Positions 1 through 7,964 of a DNA stretch of 64,000 bases are shown here, one piece after another; within the stretch, counting starts at the first letter, position 1; every line of letters starts with the position of its first letter. The stretch is from Heyndrickxia coagulans 36D1 (GTDB lineage: Bacteria > Bacillota > Bacilli > Bacillales > Bacillaceae_C): contig NC_016023.1 in NCBI RefSeq assembly GCF_000169195.2, positions 1,054,001-1,118,000 of the forward strand. The letters run 5' to 3'. A program made the position numbers and the translations under genes. The notes under the pieces are model-generated. The model did not search any database. It was not told where the DNA came from and was given only the letters and a program-made list of their open reading frames with translations.

Positions 1-1009
1 CAATCAAACGCGTCTGGTAAGAGATCGTCTGGACCGGCGATTCGTTGTCCGCCAGCCGTTTTAAAATGAGTTCCATTACTGTTTTACCAATTTGATAAGT
101 CGGCTGTTCAATGGTGGTAATGCCTGAAAATACGGCAGCTGCCCACTCCGGATTGTCAAAGCTCAGAAAACCGGTATCGTCAGGAATTTTATAGCCCTGT
201 TCTTTCAGTTTGATAATGATTTTTAACGCGATGACACTGTTTCCGGCAATGATGGCCCTTGGTTCTTTGCTGGTGCGGGACAAAAACGTATTGAGCTTTT
301 TCTCCAATTGGCTTTCGTCATTGAGATCCACTTCAAACAAATCTTCCAGGCTCGGGTGACTGGGATTAACAAGCCGTAAAGCCTCCTGAAATCCTGTATA
401 CCGTTCGTGCCGCGGGCTGAAATGTGCAACCGGCTCTGTAAAATAGCCGATTCTTTTATAATTTTTCTTTATCAGATAGGACACGGCCTGCATCACGGCC
501 CCGCGGTTATCAATTTCAACGGTATCAAACGGCAGCTCAGGAATTTTACGGTCAACCAGGACAATCGGGGTTTTGCCGTTTTCCGACAAGGTTTCCAAAA
601 AGTCGCTGTTTCCTCCTGTTGTTTGAATCAGCAGCCCATCAATCTTGTGGGACTGCAGCATGGAGATATACTCGCGTTCTTTTGCCGGCTGGTTATCAGA
701 GTTGCAAATCAGCAAACTGTAGCCATGCTGCTTGCAGACATCCTCAGCTCCCCTTAAAATCGCCGTTGTATACGGGTTGGTAATATCCGCAACCAGCGCG
801 CCAATCAAGTAGCTGTGGCTGCTTTTCAGCCCTCTCGCCAAATTATTCGGGCGGTATTGGAGTTCATCGATCACCTGCTTGATTTTTTGCTGGGTTTTCG
901 GTGACAATTCATGAAACCGGCCGCCTAAATATCTCGAAACGGTCGATTTCGACACGCCAGCTTTTTTTGCCACATCGTAAATCGTGACTTTCGCTTCTTT
1001 TCCCCTCAT
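1..1009 (-). CDS. LacI/GalR-family transcriptional regulator, C-terminus cut by window edge
   Basis: The frame is open from the start codon to the window edge. The N-terminus shows the LacI helix-turn-helix (TIYDVAKKAGVSKSTVSRYL), then the hinge region (YRPNNLARGL) and the start of the periplasmic-binding-like sensor domain (IGALVADITNPYTTAIL, then DGLLIQTTGG). LacI proteins bind palindromic operators as dimers and release DNA when a sugar or sugar phosphate binds. Regulators of the KdgR kind look most similar to me, but the ligand cannot be read from this sequence. The start at 1009 was chosen; an in-frame ATG at 1021 would add four residues, and neither has a strong ribosome site. An imperfect palindrome overlapping its own transcription start suggests autoregulation. 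Missing: the last part of the sensor domain. Confidence 0.9.
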   Translation of the reverse strand, partial: MRGKEAKVTIYDVAKKAGVSKSTVSRYLGGRFHELSPKTQQKIKQVIDELQYRPNNLARGLKSSHSYLIGALVADITNPYTTAILRGAEDVCKQHGYSLLICNSDNQPAKEREYISMLQSHKIDGLLIQTTGGNSDFLETLSENGKTPIVLVDRKIPELPFDTVEIDNRGAVMQAVSYLIKKNYKRIGYFTEPVAHFSPRHERYTGFQEALRLVNPSHPSLEDLFEVDLNDESQLEKKLNTFLSRTSKEPRAIIAGNSVIALKIIIKLKEQGYKIPDDTGFLSFDNPEWAAAVFSGITTIEQPTYQIGKTVMELILKRLADNESPVQTISYQTRLI

Positions 1010-1031
1010 GTTGTTTACCATCCATCTTTAA

Positions 1032-1084
1032 AATGAAACCGGTACCATTTGACTTCATTATAACAAAGTGAGAGGAGCTGTCAA
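1032..1084 (-). promoter_or_regulatory. Promoter and operator of the LacI-type gene
   Basis: On the minus strand TTGACA (1079-1084) and TATAAT (1057-1062) are separated by 16 bp. Just downstream lies an 18-bp imperfect palindrome centred on CCGG (1032-1049, AATGAAACC then GGTACCATT, 7 of 9 positions symmetric), the shape of a LacI-family operator. It sits at the expected transcription start, so bound repressor would block its own promoter. Confidence 0.75.
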
Positions 1085-1140
1085 TCAAAAATGAACGGAA
1101 ATTTTTTCCGACTCCTCCCGGTTTTGTGCCGCAGCATATG

Positions 1141-1166
1141 AAAAAGAGCTCTTTTTCAAGAGCTCA
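1141..1166 (-). terminator. Rho-independent terminator of the UPF0210 operon
   Basis: Read on the minus strand, GAGCTCTT-GAAA-AAGAGCTC is followed by TTTTT. The hairpin overlaps the stop codon of the upstream gene. Confidence 0.8.
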
Positions 1167-2519
1167 GTTTTTAAATGAGTGAATCGGGGCCGGGATTCTG
1201 CCGCCGCGGGCAATGAAGTCCGCTGATGAAAAGGAATGGACGCCCATCACCGGCGCATGTCCGAGCAGGCCGCCAAATTCGATCGTATCGCCAACCTTTG
1301 TGCCCGGTGCCGGAATGATGCGGACCGCTGTCGTTTTATTGTTAATGACGCCAATTGCAGCTTCGTCCGCGATCATTGCTGAAATCGTTTCTGCCGGAAC
1401 ATCGCCCGGAATTGCAATCATGTCAAGGCCGACGGAGCAGATCGCGGTCATCGCCTCCAGTTTTTCGAGATTCAAGGACCCGCGGTTGACCGCATCGATC
1501 ATGCCGGCGTCTTCAGAAACCGGAATGAATGCGCCGCTTAAGCCGCCAACATGGCCGCATGCCATGACACCGCCTTTTTTCACGGCATCATTCAGCAAAG
1601 CGAGCGCCGCCGTTGTTCCGTGTGTACCGACAGACGCAAGGCCCATTTCTTCCAAAATATGGGCCACAGAGTCTCCAACAGCCGGTGTCGGGGCAAGCGA
1701 CAAGTCGACAATCCCGAACGGAACACCGAGCCGTTTGGATGCTTCCATGCCGACAAGCTGGCCCATCCGCGTAATTTTAAATGCGGTTTTCTTGACCGTT
1801 TCCGCAACGACATCAAACGGTTCGCCTTTCACTTTTTCAAGGGCGCGTTTTACCACACCCGGGCCGCTGACGCCGACGTTGATGACGACATCCGCTTCAC
1901 CAACACCGTGGAACGCGCCAGCCATAAACGGATTGTCTTCCACCGCATTCGCGAACACAACGAGTTTTGCACAGCCGAGCCCTTGCGTATCGGCAGTCAG
2001 CTCGGCCGTCTTTTTGATGATGACACCCATATCACGGACCGCGTTCATGTTAATACCGGAGCGAGTCGAGCCGACATTGACCGAGGCACAGACCCGTTCG
2101 GTTTCAGCCAGTGCCCTTGGAATCGAATCTATCAATATTTTATCGCCTTTGTGGCAGCCTTTTTGCACCAGCGCCGAAAAGCCGCCAATAAAGTGAACGC
2201 CGACTTTTTTCGCAGCCGCATCAAGGGTCTTGGCAAAAGCAATGTAATCTTTTTCGTCCGTTGCCCCGGCGATGAGGGAAATCGGCGTGACCGAGATGCG
2301 TTTGTTAATGATCGGGATACCGTATTCCGATTCAATCTCTTCCCCGGTTCGGACAAGGTTTTCTGCCAATCGCGTTATTTTATCATAAATCTTCCGTCGC
2401 ACCTTTTCCCCGTCCGCGTCAATGCAGTCGAGGAGCGAAATGCCCATTGTGATGGTGCGGATATCGAGTTTTTCTTCTTCAATCATCCGGATGGTTTCAA
2501 GTATTTGTTTCGTTTCCAT
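1164..2519 (-). CDS. PFL/UPF0210-family protein
   Basis: A 451-residue protein of the UPF0210 (DUF711) family, which has a fold related to glycyl-radical/pyruvate formate-lyase enzymes but lacks an established reaction. Family hallmarks are the conserved N-terminal [13 protein letters not shown]-type start and Gly-rich stretches such as [19 protein letters not shown] and [13 protein letters not shown]. Length matches the family (about 450). A GGGGGA ribosome site lies just before the ATG. The gene follows the small ACT-domain gene by 15 nt, and the same pair is conserved together in Firmicutes, which suggests that the ACT protein senses a small molecule on behalf of this one. Function remains unassigned; identity of the family is secure. 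Confidence 0.92.
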   Translation of the reverse strand: METKQILETIRMIEEEKLDIRTITMGISLLDCIDADGEKVRRKIYDKITRLAENLVRTGEEIESEYGIPIINKRISVTPISLIAGATDEKDYIAFAKTLDAAAKKVGVHFIGGFSALVQKGCHKGDKILIDSIPRALAETERVCASVNVGSTRSGINMNAVRDMGVIIKKTAELTADTQGLGCAKLVVFANAVEDNPFMAGAFHGVGEADVVINVGVSGPGVVKRALEKVKGEPFDVVAETVKKTAFKITRMGQLVGMEASKRLGVPFGIVDLSLAPTPAVGDSVAHILEEMGLASVGTHGTTAALALLNDAVKKGGVMACGHVGGLSGAFIPVSEDAGMIDAVNRGSLNLEKLEAMTAICSVGLDMIAIPGDVPAETISAMIADEAAIGVINNKTTAVRIIPAPGTKVGDTIEFGGLLGHAPVMGVHSFSSADFIARGGRIPAPIHSFKN

Positions 2520-2534
2520 GATTGTCCCCCGTTT

Positions 2535-2804
2535 TTACAAGCTGTGCATCGATTGGAAAATTTCTTCGCGCTGAATTTTGATTTGGACTTGCAGTGCTTC
2601 GCCTTTTTTCGCAAGGGCTTGTTTGATTTCATCAAAATTCGCTTCAGCATTCGACAAATCGAGCATCATCATCATCGTGAAATAACCGCTCATGATGGTC
2701 TGGCTGACATCGAGAATATTAATCTTTAATTCTGCCAGCTGTGTGCTGACACCGGCAATGATGCCAACCTGATCTTTGCCGATTACTGTCAAAATTGCTC
2801 TCAT
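2535..2804 (-). CDS. UPF0237 ACT-domain protein
   Basis: An 89-residue single ACT domain (beta-alpha-beta-beta-alpha-beta), the small ligand-binding fold used to sense amino acids. The core motif GKDQVGIIAGVSTQLAE is typical of the GcvR-like/UPF0237 branch. An in-frame GTG lies three codons upstream at 2813, but the AGGAG site abuts it; the ATG at 2804 has 8-nt spacing and is preferred. It is the first gene of a two-gene operon with UPF0210. A TAGACA/GATAGT pair with 17-bp spacing upstream is a plausible but weak promoter. Confidence 0.9.
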   Translation of the reverse strand: MRAILTVIGKDQVGIIAGVSTQLAELKINILDVSQTIMSGYFTMMMMLDLSNAEANFDEIKQALAKKGEALQVQIKIQREEIFQSMHSL

Positions 2805-2902
2805 TTTGTCCACTCCTGTTTTGTAAAAAAATTCATATCCTTACTATCACAAATTTTTCCGGTCTTGTCTATGTATATTTTTGGAATTTTTCATTAAAAA
2901 AT

Positions 2903-2936
2903 AGGGCAGCAAGATTGAAACTCCCCTGCTGCCCTT
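2903..2936. terminator. Bidirectional-looking terminator hairpin
   Basis: GGGCAGCA and TGCTGCCC form a stem with T-rich tracts on both sides. On the minus strand it follows the AhpD-like gene and ends in TATTTTTTA, so it probably terminates that transcript. Confidence 0.7.
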
Positions 2937-3080
2937 TTCGCCGGAAACGGATTTTCGCAAACTTTCAGTATCATATAGAGAACAAGCACACCGGCAACGA
3001 GACCGGCACCCGCAAGCCGGTTTTTCGTTGCATAATTCTAATCTGAGTGGAGACGCCGTCTGCTAAAAATCATATGTTAA

Positions 3081-3215
3081 AAGCTGTTCTTCCGCCACCC
3101 GGGTCAGCTTTCTGCTGTCAATCATATTCGTGATATGCGGTGTAGGCACTGCCTGCTTAAAGCATGTCAACAACGATCCTGCGCTCAAACTGTTTTTTCT
3201 TTGCACTGCCCAGGC
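3081..3215 (-). pseudogene. Decayed tandem copy of the 3' end of the AhpD-like gene
   Basis: The stretch from about 3105 to 3210 aligns with 3219-3324, the last codons of the neighbouring gene, at a constant offset of 114 bp: both contain GCTGTCAATCATATTCG, a GATATGCG(G)TGTAGGC block and an AACAA(C/G)GAT block. A further piece at 3081-3104 (GCTGTTCTTCCG) resembles 3306-3320, as if a third partial unit existed. Stops and frameshifts interrupt every frame, so this is a relic and not a gene. It looks like an old tandem duplication of the gene end that has drifted. Confidence 0.7.
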
Positions 3216-3863
3216 TTAGCTTTCGTAGCTGTCAATCATATTCGCGATATGCGTGTAGGCGCCGCCTGCTGCAAGCGCGCCCGCAACAAGGATGGCTTCC
3301 GCAAGTTGTTCTTCCGTTGCGCCCGCTTTTTGCGCCTGTTTGGAATGAAAATCAATGCAATACGGGCACTCGGTAATATGGGCGACCGCAACAGCAGCCA
3401 GTTCTTTGACAAGTGCAGGCAGTTTGCCGACTTTCATAGCAGCAGCACCGAACGCATTGTAGGCCGCGAAACCGTCTTTGGCAAGATGGTTCATGTTGGC
3501 AAGTTTTTTCATATTGGATTTTTTGTAAATCGTATCACTGGCATCTTCAATCAGGGCAAGCTGCATATGGACACTGTGGGCCACCGCGCCGCCTGCTTCC
3601 AGTGCCGCTGCCACAAACGCCGCTTCTGTAAGTTCTTCGAGACTGACACCCGCTGCTTTTGCTTTTTTCGTATGAATGTCGAGGCAATACGGGCATTTTG
3701 TCGCATGGGCCACGGCGACGGCGATGATTTCTTTGTCCCGGGCAGAAACGGCACCGTCTTTAAACACTTCGGCATTGAGGCGGTCAAAAGCAGCCGCCTG
3801 TTCCGGCGCAAGGTCTTTTAATTTCGATAGATGTTGCAGCATATCTTTTTCATAATACGACAT
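3216..3863 (-). CDS. Two-domain AhpD/carboxymuconolactone decarboxylase-family protein
   Basis: A 215-residue protein made of two AhpD-like domains in tandem. Each carries the redox motif in nearly the same context: ATKCPYCLDIHTKKAKAAG in the first half and ITECPYCIDFHSKQAQKAG in the second. The CxxC cysteines plus the downstream His are the alkylhydroperoxidase (AhpD) signature; such proteins detoxify peroxides or act as thiol reductases. An in-frame upstream start at 3881 is rejected because the GGAGGAG ribosome site lies inside that extension with 8-nt spacing to 3863. It is divergent from patB, with a perfect palindrome between them. Substrate unknown. Confidence 0.88.
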   Translation of the reverse strand: MSYYEKDMLQHLSKLKDLAPEQAAAFDRLNAEVFKDGAVSARDKEIIAVAVAHATKCPYCLDIHTKKAKAAGVSLEELTEAAFVAAALEAGGAVAHSVHMQLALIEDASDTIYKKSNMKKLANMNHLAKDGFAAYNAFGAAAMKVGKLPALVKELAAVAVAHITECPYCIDFHSKQAQKAGATEEQLAEAILVAGALAAGGAYTHIANMIDSYES

Positions 3864-3897
3864 AAAGGACACTCCTCCCAATTGGAATACTTGTTTT

Positions 3898-3933
3898 TCA
3901 TTATAGCCCTTCCATCTGAAAATGAATATTCAT
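3898..3933. promoter_or_regulatory. Divergent promoter region with a perfect 12-bp palindrome
   Basis: ATGAATATTCAT at 3922-3933 is a perfect palindrome. It overlaps the expected -35 zone of the AhpD-like gene, whose TATAAT is at about 3901-3906 on the minus strand. A regulator binding here could control one or both divergent genes. The regulator is unknown. Confidence 0.45.
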
Positions 3934-3980
3934 CTGCTTTTGTGTGGTAAAATGGGAAGAAGATCAATATCAGGATGGTG

Positions 3981-5150
3981 ATGGTTTTGTTTGATTTTGA
4001 TACAGTCATTGAGAGAAAAAATACCGCTTCTGTTAAATGGGAGCAGGTCAAACAGGTCTTCGGGGAAGAAGATGTGCTCCCGATGTGGGTGGCCGATATG
4101 GATTTCAACCCGCCGTATGAAGTGGCGGAAGCGATTAAAAAGCGGGTTGAACACGAAATCCTCGGATATGCGTTTGTGCCGGATTCCACTGCAGAAGCGA
4201 TTCAGGCATGGCTGAAAAAGCGCCATAACTGGGACATCCACCCGGCGTGGATCGCGTACTGCACCGGCATTGTGCCGGCAATCAGCACAGCCATTCAGGC
4301 ATTTACTGAACCGGGCGATAAAGTACTGCTGATGTCTCCGGTGTACCATCCGTTTTTCCATATGGTTGAAAAAAACGGCCGCGTTGTCGTAAACGCGCAG
4401 CTGAAGCTTGTGGAAAACCGGTTTGAAATCGACTGGGAGCAGGTTGAAGCGCGGCTAAAAGAAGGGGCAAAGCTGTTTTTAGGCTGCAATCCGCATAATC
4501 CGGGCGGGCGCGTCTGGACGAAAGACGAGCTTATGAAAATGGCGGATCTTTGCGCGCAGTATAACTGTTTGTTTTTGTCCGATGAAATCCACTCCGACCT
4601 TGTATACCCGCCGCATACCCATGTGCCGGTTGCTTCTCTCGGGGACAAGTACCGCGATATGACCATCACCTGCATTGCGCCGACAAAAACGTTTAATCTA
4701 GCCGGGATCAAAGCTTCTGCCGTCATCATTCCGAACCCGGAACTGCGCAAAAAGTTCAAAGATGTGCAGGCGGTAAACGGGACATCTGCCTTGAATACAT
4801 TTGGCATTGTCGGCATGGAAGCAGCATACCGACACGGCAGCGAATGGCTGGATGCGCTCCTTGTTTACTTGAAGGAAAATATTGATACAGCGGCACGGTT
4901 CATCGCGGAACGCCTGCCGGAAATCCGGGTGATGGAAACAGAAGGTACGTATTTAATGTGGCTCGACTGCCGCACATATGGCCTGGAAGAAGAAGCATTG
5001 AAAGACCGTTTATGGAAAAAGGCAAAGCTCGGCGTCGAAATTGGCAGCAAATTCGGCCCTGGCGGAGAAGGCTTTATCCGCATGAACATCGCCTGCCCAC
5101 GCAAAATTTTGATGGAAGGCTTAAACAGGCTCGAAAAGGCCTTTGCGTAA
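3981..5150 (+). CDS. patB: PatB/MalY-type cystathionine beta-lyase (PLP C-S lyase)
   Basis: About 390 residues of the fold-type I aminotransferase family, class of Bacillus PatB and E. coli MalY. These cleave C-S bonds of cystathionine and cysteine derivatives to give a thiol, pyruvate and ammonia. Visible: N-terminal LPMWVADMDF, NPHNPGG, LSDEIHSDLVY, the PLP-lysine motif APTKTFNLAG (Lys near residue 236-238) and the C-terminal FIRMNIACPR substrate-carboxylate Arg region. Three possible starts lie close together (ATG 3975, ATG 3981, TTG 3987); a weak AGG at 3972 favours 3981 or 3987. Single gene closed by its own terminator. Confidence 0.9.
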   Translation: MVLFDFDTVIERKNTASVKWEQVKQVFGEEDVLPMWVADMDFNPPYEVAEAIKKRVEHEILGYAFVPDSTAEAIQAWLKKRHNWDIHPAWIAYCTGIVPAISTAIQAFTEPGDKVLLMSPVYHPFFHMVEKNGRVVVNAQLKLVENRFEIDWEQVEARLKEGAKLFLGCNPHNPGGRVWTKDELMKMADLCAQYNCLFLSDEIHSDLVYPPHTHVPVASLGDKYRDMTITCIAPTKTFNLAGIKASAVIIPNPELRKKFKDVQAVNGTSALNTFGIVGMEAAYRHGSEWLDALLVYLKENIDTAARFIAERLPEIRVMETEGTYLMWLDCRTYGLEEEALKDRLWKKAKLGVEIGSKFGPGGEGFIRMNIACPRKILMEGLNRLEKAFA

Positions 5151-5156
5151 GGAAAA

Positions 5157-5184
5157 GGCCGGCCCAAAAAACTTTGGGCCGGCC
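5157..5184 (+). terminator. Terminator of patB
   Basis: A 12-bp perfect stem GGCCGGCCCAAA / TTTGGGCCGGCC with a four-base loop, immediately after the patB stop, followed by a short T run. Confidence 0.85.
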
Positions 5185-5239
5185 CGGGTTTTGGGCGCTT
5201 ACAATGCGGGATGAAGGAGTTTTATTTGGAAGGGTCAGT

Positions 5240-5367
5240 ATTTTCTGCTAGCCCTAAATATTGTTGCCGTTAAACCGGATGTTATTGCTTTTTTCAAGGT
5301 ACTGGATCGTTTCTTGCACGTTTGCTGTTATCAATTGAAGCAGGATATCAGCCTTTTCTTTTGATGT
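5240..5367 (-). other. Flank of the IS605-type element with a 37-codon open remnant
   Basis: Minus-strand translation from the element end gives TSKEKADILLQLITANVQ and then a helical tail ending in TAG near 5255. No start codon precedes it in the flank and no family is recognised. It may be what remains of the gene that lay beyond the LevR-like fragment before the element arrived, but this is a guess. Confidence 0.3.
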
Positions 5368-5540
5368 AGTGAACTACCCTCCACTTATCAACCTTACGGT
5401 CTGATTGAAGTGGGGGCTTCTCGGGTAATCCCGTCTAATGACAGAAAATTGACCGAGCTAACCCTCTTGTTCCAAAAGTTTTGTTACTTATGATAACGCT
5501 AATAAGCGTATACCTTCATTTTTGATATTGATTGCTGAAT
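5368..5540 (-). ncRNA. Predicted omega RNA (reRNA) of TnpB
   Basis: In IS605-type loci the guide RNA is made from the 3' end of tnpB through the right end of the element. Here the minus strand after the stop shows GAAGCCCCCACTTCAATC pairing with AAGTGGAGGGTAGTTCAC at the very end. The guide would start directly outside the element with TACATCAAAAGAAAAGGC. The same scaffold recurs at 36.48 kb with a different flank. The 5' boundary is estimated. Confidence 0.6.
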
Positions 5541-6606
5541 TGTGATCGCGATCTAATACAAAGCCGCAAGAACATTTATATACACGTTCAGATAATGGCA
5601 TTTCTTTTTCCTTGCCGCAACATGAACACTTCTTAGTGGAGGGAAACCACTTATCAATTTTCACAAGTTGTTTCCCTTGTTCTTTTAGCTTATACGCTAA
5701 GAAAGTAGTGAACATACCCCAGCCGTTATCATGAACGCTTTTCCCAAAGTGAAGGGCTTGAGACATCCCTTTCATGTTCAAGTCCTCAATCACGACAGCA
5801 TCAAAGTTAGAAGCTAATTCTTTTGACTTATGATGAAGAAAATTCATGCGTTGGTTCGCCACTTTCTCATGTAACTTAGCCACTACTAGTCGTTGCTTGT
5901 TCCAACGTGCAGAACCTTTCTTTCTTCGAGAAAGAATTCGTTGTGCTTTTGCTAATTTATTTAAGGCTTGCCGATAGTAACGTGGGTAATTGGCTTTCTT
6001 ACCCTGTTCACTCTCGACATATAGACCATCCATAGCAAAATCCAAACCAACAACTTTCTGTATTTTAACTGGACGAATATCTTTCTCATATTCTGTCAAA
6101 ATTGAAATGTAGTACTTGCCTGTCTTTGTTTTAGAAATAGTGCAAGATTTGATTTTATAACCAGCAGGTATCTCTCTATGCTGTTTCATTTTTATTGGCT
6201 TTTTGATTTTTGGCAGTTTGATATGACCATTTTCTAGCTTAATATTTCCGTTGACCATATTAGTTGTATAGGATTGTTTTGCTTTACGATTTTTGAACTT
6301 TGGAAAATCCGCATTTCCTTCAAAGAAATTCTTATAAGCAGTCTGTAAGTTCATTTGTGCATTTGCCAAAGCTAAAGAATCCACTTCTTTTAGGAATGGA
6401 AATTCACTTTTATATTTTGCAGGAGTCGGAAACTTTTGCTTTTTAAGCAATTCTTTATCATCCTTGAACTTTTCATACGTTTCTTTGCGTTCAGCTAACA
6501 TCTTATTGTAGACAAAGCGAACACAACCAAATGTCTTAGCTAATAGTGCGGATTGTTCTTTGTTTGGTAACAAACGAAACTTGAAAGCTTTGTTTTGCTT
6601 GGCCAT
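5488..6606 (-). CDS. tnpB: TnpB RNA-guided nuclease of an IS605-type element
   Basis: A full-length 372-residue TnpB. The RuvC catalytic residues are all present: Asp189 in VVGLDFAMDG, Glu274 in VVIEDLNMKG and the Asp pair 352/354 in LDRDHNSAIN. Zinc-ribbon cysteines sit at 327-330 (CSCC) and 345-347 (CSC). TnpB uses an omega RNA to cut DNA next to a TAM, which preserves the element at its donor site after excision. The ATG has GAGGTG 7 nt upstream. A C-terminal fragment of a close relative lies at 36.6 kb. The divergent neighbour is a small RHH protein, not the usual tnpA. Appears active by sequence. Confidence 0.95.
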   Translation of the reverse strand: MAKQNKAFKFRLLPNKEQSALLAKTFGCVRFVYNKMLAERKETYEKFKDDKELLKKQKFPTPAKYKSEFPFLKEVDSLALANAQMNLQTAYKNFFEGNADFPKFKNRKAKQSYTTNMVNGNIKLENGHIKLPKIKKPIKMKQHREIPAGYKIKSCTISKTKTGKYYISILTEYEKDIRPVKIQKVVGLDFAMDGLYVESEQGKKANYPRYYRQALNKLAKAQRILSRRKKGSARWNKQRLVVAKLHEKVANQRMNFLHHKSKELASNFDAVVIEDLNMKGMSQALHFGKSVHDNGWGMFTTFLAYKLKEQGKQLVKIDKWFPSTKKCSCCGKEKEMPLSERVYKCSCGFVLDRDHNSAINIKNEGIRLLALS

Positions 6607-6643
6607 ATCAATTCACCTCACTTTGTGCGGAAAAATTTCGTAT

Positions 6644-6680
6644 ATATTGATTATATCGTAAAAATCCGTACAATCAATAT
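6644..6680. promoter_or_regulatory. Inverted repeat between tnpB and the RHH gene
   Basis: ATATTGATT (6644-6652) and AATCAATAT (6672-6680) form a perfect 9-bp inverted repeat in the 86-bp divergent promoter region. RHH proteins usually bind such sites, so the small protein could repress itself and tnpB. Confidence 0.5.
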
Positions 6681-6692
6681 GAGGTGATAATC

Positions 6693-6833
6693 ATGAGAGA
6701 AGAGAAAGAACGTGTAGAAATTCGTATGCCTAAGACGATATTAGAAAAATTGGAGCAATATCAAAAAGAAAATGGGATTCCAACTAGAACAGGCGCAATC
6801 TTAGAATTGTTGAGAAAAGGATTGGAAAAATAA
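6693..6833 (+). CDS. Small ribbon-helix-helix (Arc/CopG-like) protein in the IS605-type element
   Basis: A 46-residue protein missed by length cut-offs. It has an N-terminal strand (ERVEIRMPKTILEKLEQYQK) and two helices (the second ending AILELLRKGLEK), the layout of a CopG/Arc DNA-binding domain. GAGGTG lies 7 nt before the ATG. It is inside the element, divergent from tnpB and upstream of the left end, where tnpA would normally be. Likely a transcriptional regulator of tnpB; alternatively an antitoxin-like leftover. No toxin gene is next to it. Confidence 0.75.
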   Translation: MREEKERVEIRMPKTILEKLEQYQKENGIPTRTGAILELLRKGLEK

Positions 6834-6937
6834 CTTTGGCTAAAGCCAACCGAAATTCATCTCCCACCTACTCATTGGTGCGATTCGCACCTTCACATTC
6901 CTTGAGGATGGGAGACTTCTTTCGGAAAGCCGTTAAA
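6834..6937 (-). repeat. Left end of the IS605-type element (104 bp, second copy at 41808-41911)
   Basis: 104 bp that read identically at both places, including the hairpin arms and the TTTAA target motif on the minus strand. Flanking sequences differ directly outside. Confidence 0.85.
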
Positions 6938-7514
6938 AACATGTAAATATATAGCCAAATAAGTTGCTGGATAAAAGTTCGGGGTTATTGGCATATTGCG
7001 CACAGTTAAAACTGATAAAGAGGGAATGCGGGGGCAACACCTCATTTTCCACACAGCATTTGTAGATTAATTCCGCAGTGTAACTTTTGCCTACCCCGGT
7101 CGGCCCGCAAAGCATAATCGGCAAGCCGCCCGGATAAAAAATGGACGTTTTAATTTGTGTGATGGCTTTTTTTAAACTCCCTTCCGCACCGATTAATTCA
7201 TCAAATACATCATGCTTGTCATTTTTTGGCGGTTCATACTCCTTTAATTCCTGAAAACTATCCAGGATGCTTGCCGGAATGTTAAAAAATTTTTTCTCAA
7301 AAACGGACCGGCTTAAAAAATATACAGGCCTTGTATTGATTTTTATGACCAGGTTTTCCTTAACCAATTGATTCAGGTATGTGCTGACCGTATTGCGTTT
7401 GACATGGAATACTTTCTGCATGCCGTTCGCAGTTAACTGTTCTGAGGGATGTTCCCAATCAAATTTTTCAGTTTCTTTACTTAAGTAAACCAAGATGTCA
7501 TTTTTTAAAAACAT
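6938..7514 (-). pseudogene. LevR-like sigma-54-dependent PTS regulator, truncated by the IS605-type element
   Basis: About 190 codons survive of a protein that is normally 800-950 residues. Visible are an N-terminal winged-helix region (GMQKVFHVKRNTVSTYLNQL) and the start of an NtrC-type AAA+ domain: Walker A MLCGPTGVGKSYTAELIY and the stretch ELLSSNLFGY, which normally continues with a GAFTGA loop. The frame changes to IFTCF-stop where the element begins. AAA+ remainder, PRD and PTS domains are all missing and not found on the other side, so a deletion accompanied or preceded the insertion. LevR-family proteins activate sigma-54 promoters of sugar PTS operons; this one cannot. Confidence 0.85.
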
Positions 7515-7964
7515 TCCATGTTCACTCCCTTCGTATTCATTTCAAAAATTTTATCCTCATCATCACTCATATTATAGCAGAAGATGCGGAAACTTTTCGG
7601 CAAAATCCGATGAAAATATTTTTCATATTGGAATAATCAAAAAATTATGCAGAGCATTTGCCAAAATTCTTGGTTTTTCACCATTATTCTAGAAAAAATT
7701 TTCTTTCAGACTATGAAGAGTTTGGTTATGGCAAACGGAGAAATATAGAACAGTCAAATGGAGAAAATGCATCGGATGGTTGGGGTATGAAAAACAGCCG
7801 GCATAAGTTTTCAAGCGAAAAAAAGGAAAAAAGCAAAACACAAATGAAGCAGGGCTTGCTGAATGCATTCATCCAGCAAGCCGGGACATATATTAAACCC
7901 CCTTCTTAATGAAGCAGGGAGTAAGGAGTTTTCAACAATCGCTACTTTTTTGATTTGCACATTT
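7515..7964. other. Intergenic region with an extended -10 promoter and a TIR-like palindrome
   Basis: TGCTATAAT on the minus strand (TATAAT 7571-7576) could drive the truncated LevR-like gene. At about 7853-7880 GGGCTTGCTGAATG faces CATTCATCCAGCAAGCC, a palindrome whose arms match the MITE terminal repeat found elsewhere in the window. An open frame at 7658-7909 has no ribosome site and no recognisable domain. Confidence 0.5.

Larger units (their letters stand above)
5368..6932 (-). mobile_element. IS605/IS1341-type element with tnpB and an RHH gene, no tnpA
   Basis: The right end (from GTAGTTCAC, 5368) is shared with the fragment at 36.48 kb, and the left end (6834-6932) is identical to 41808-41906. 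The left end contains the hairpin GGTGCG-ATT-CGCACC nested in CTCCCA/TGGGAG, as expected for a structure read by a Y1 transposase. On the minus strand both left ends are preceded by TTTAA (6933-6937 here), the likely target/TAM motif. The element carries a full tnpB and a small divergent ribbon-helix-helix gene but no Y1 transposase, so it would need tnpA in trans. Confidence 0.85.

Noticed and set aside
1551-2729. 392-codon plus-strand open frame
   Set aside because: Antisense shadow of the UPF0210 and ACT genes; no ribosome site, biased Phe/Arg-rich composition.
7658-7909. 83-codon plus-strand open frame
   Set aside because: No ribosome site, no recognisable domain, lies over a promoter and a palindrome.
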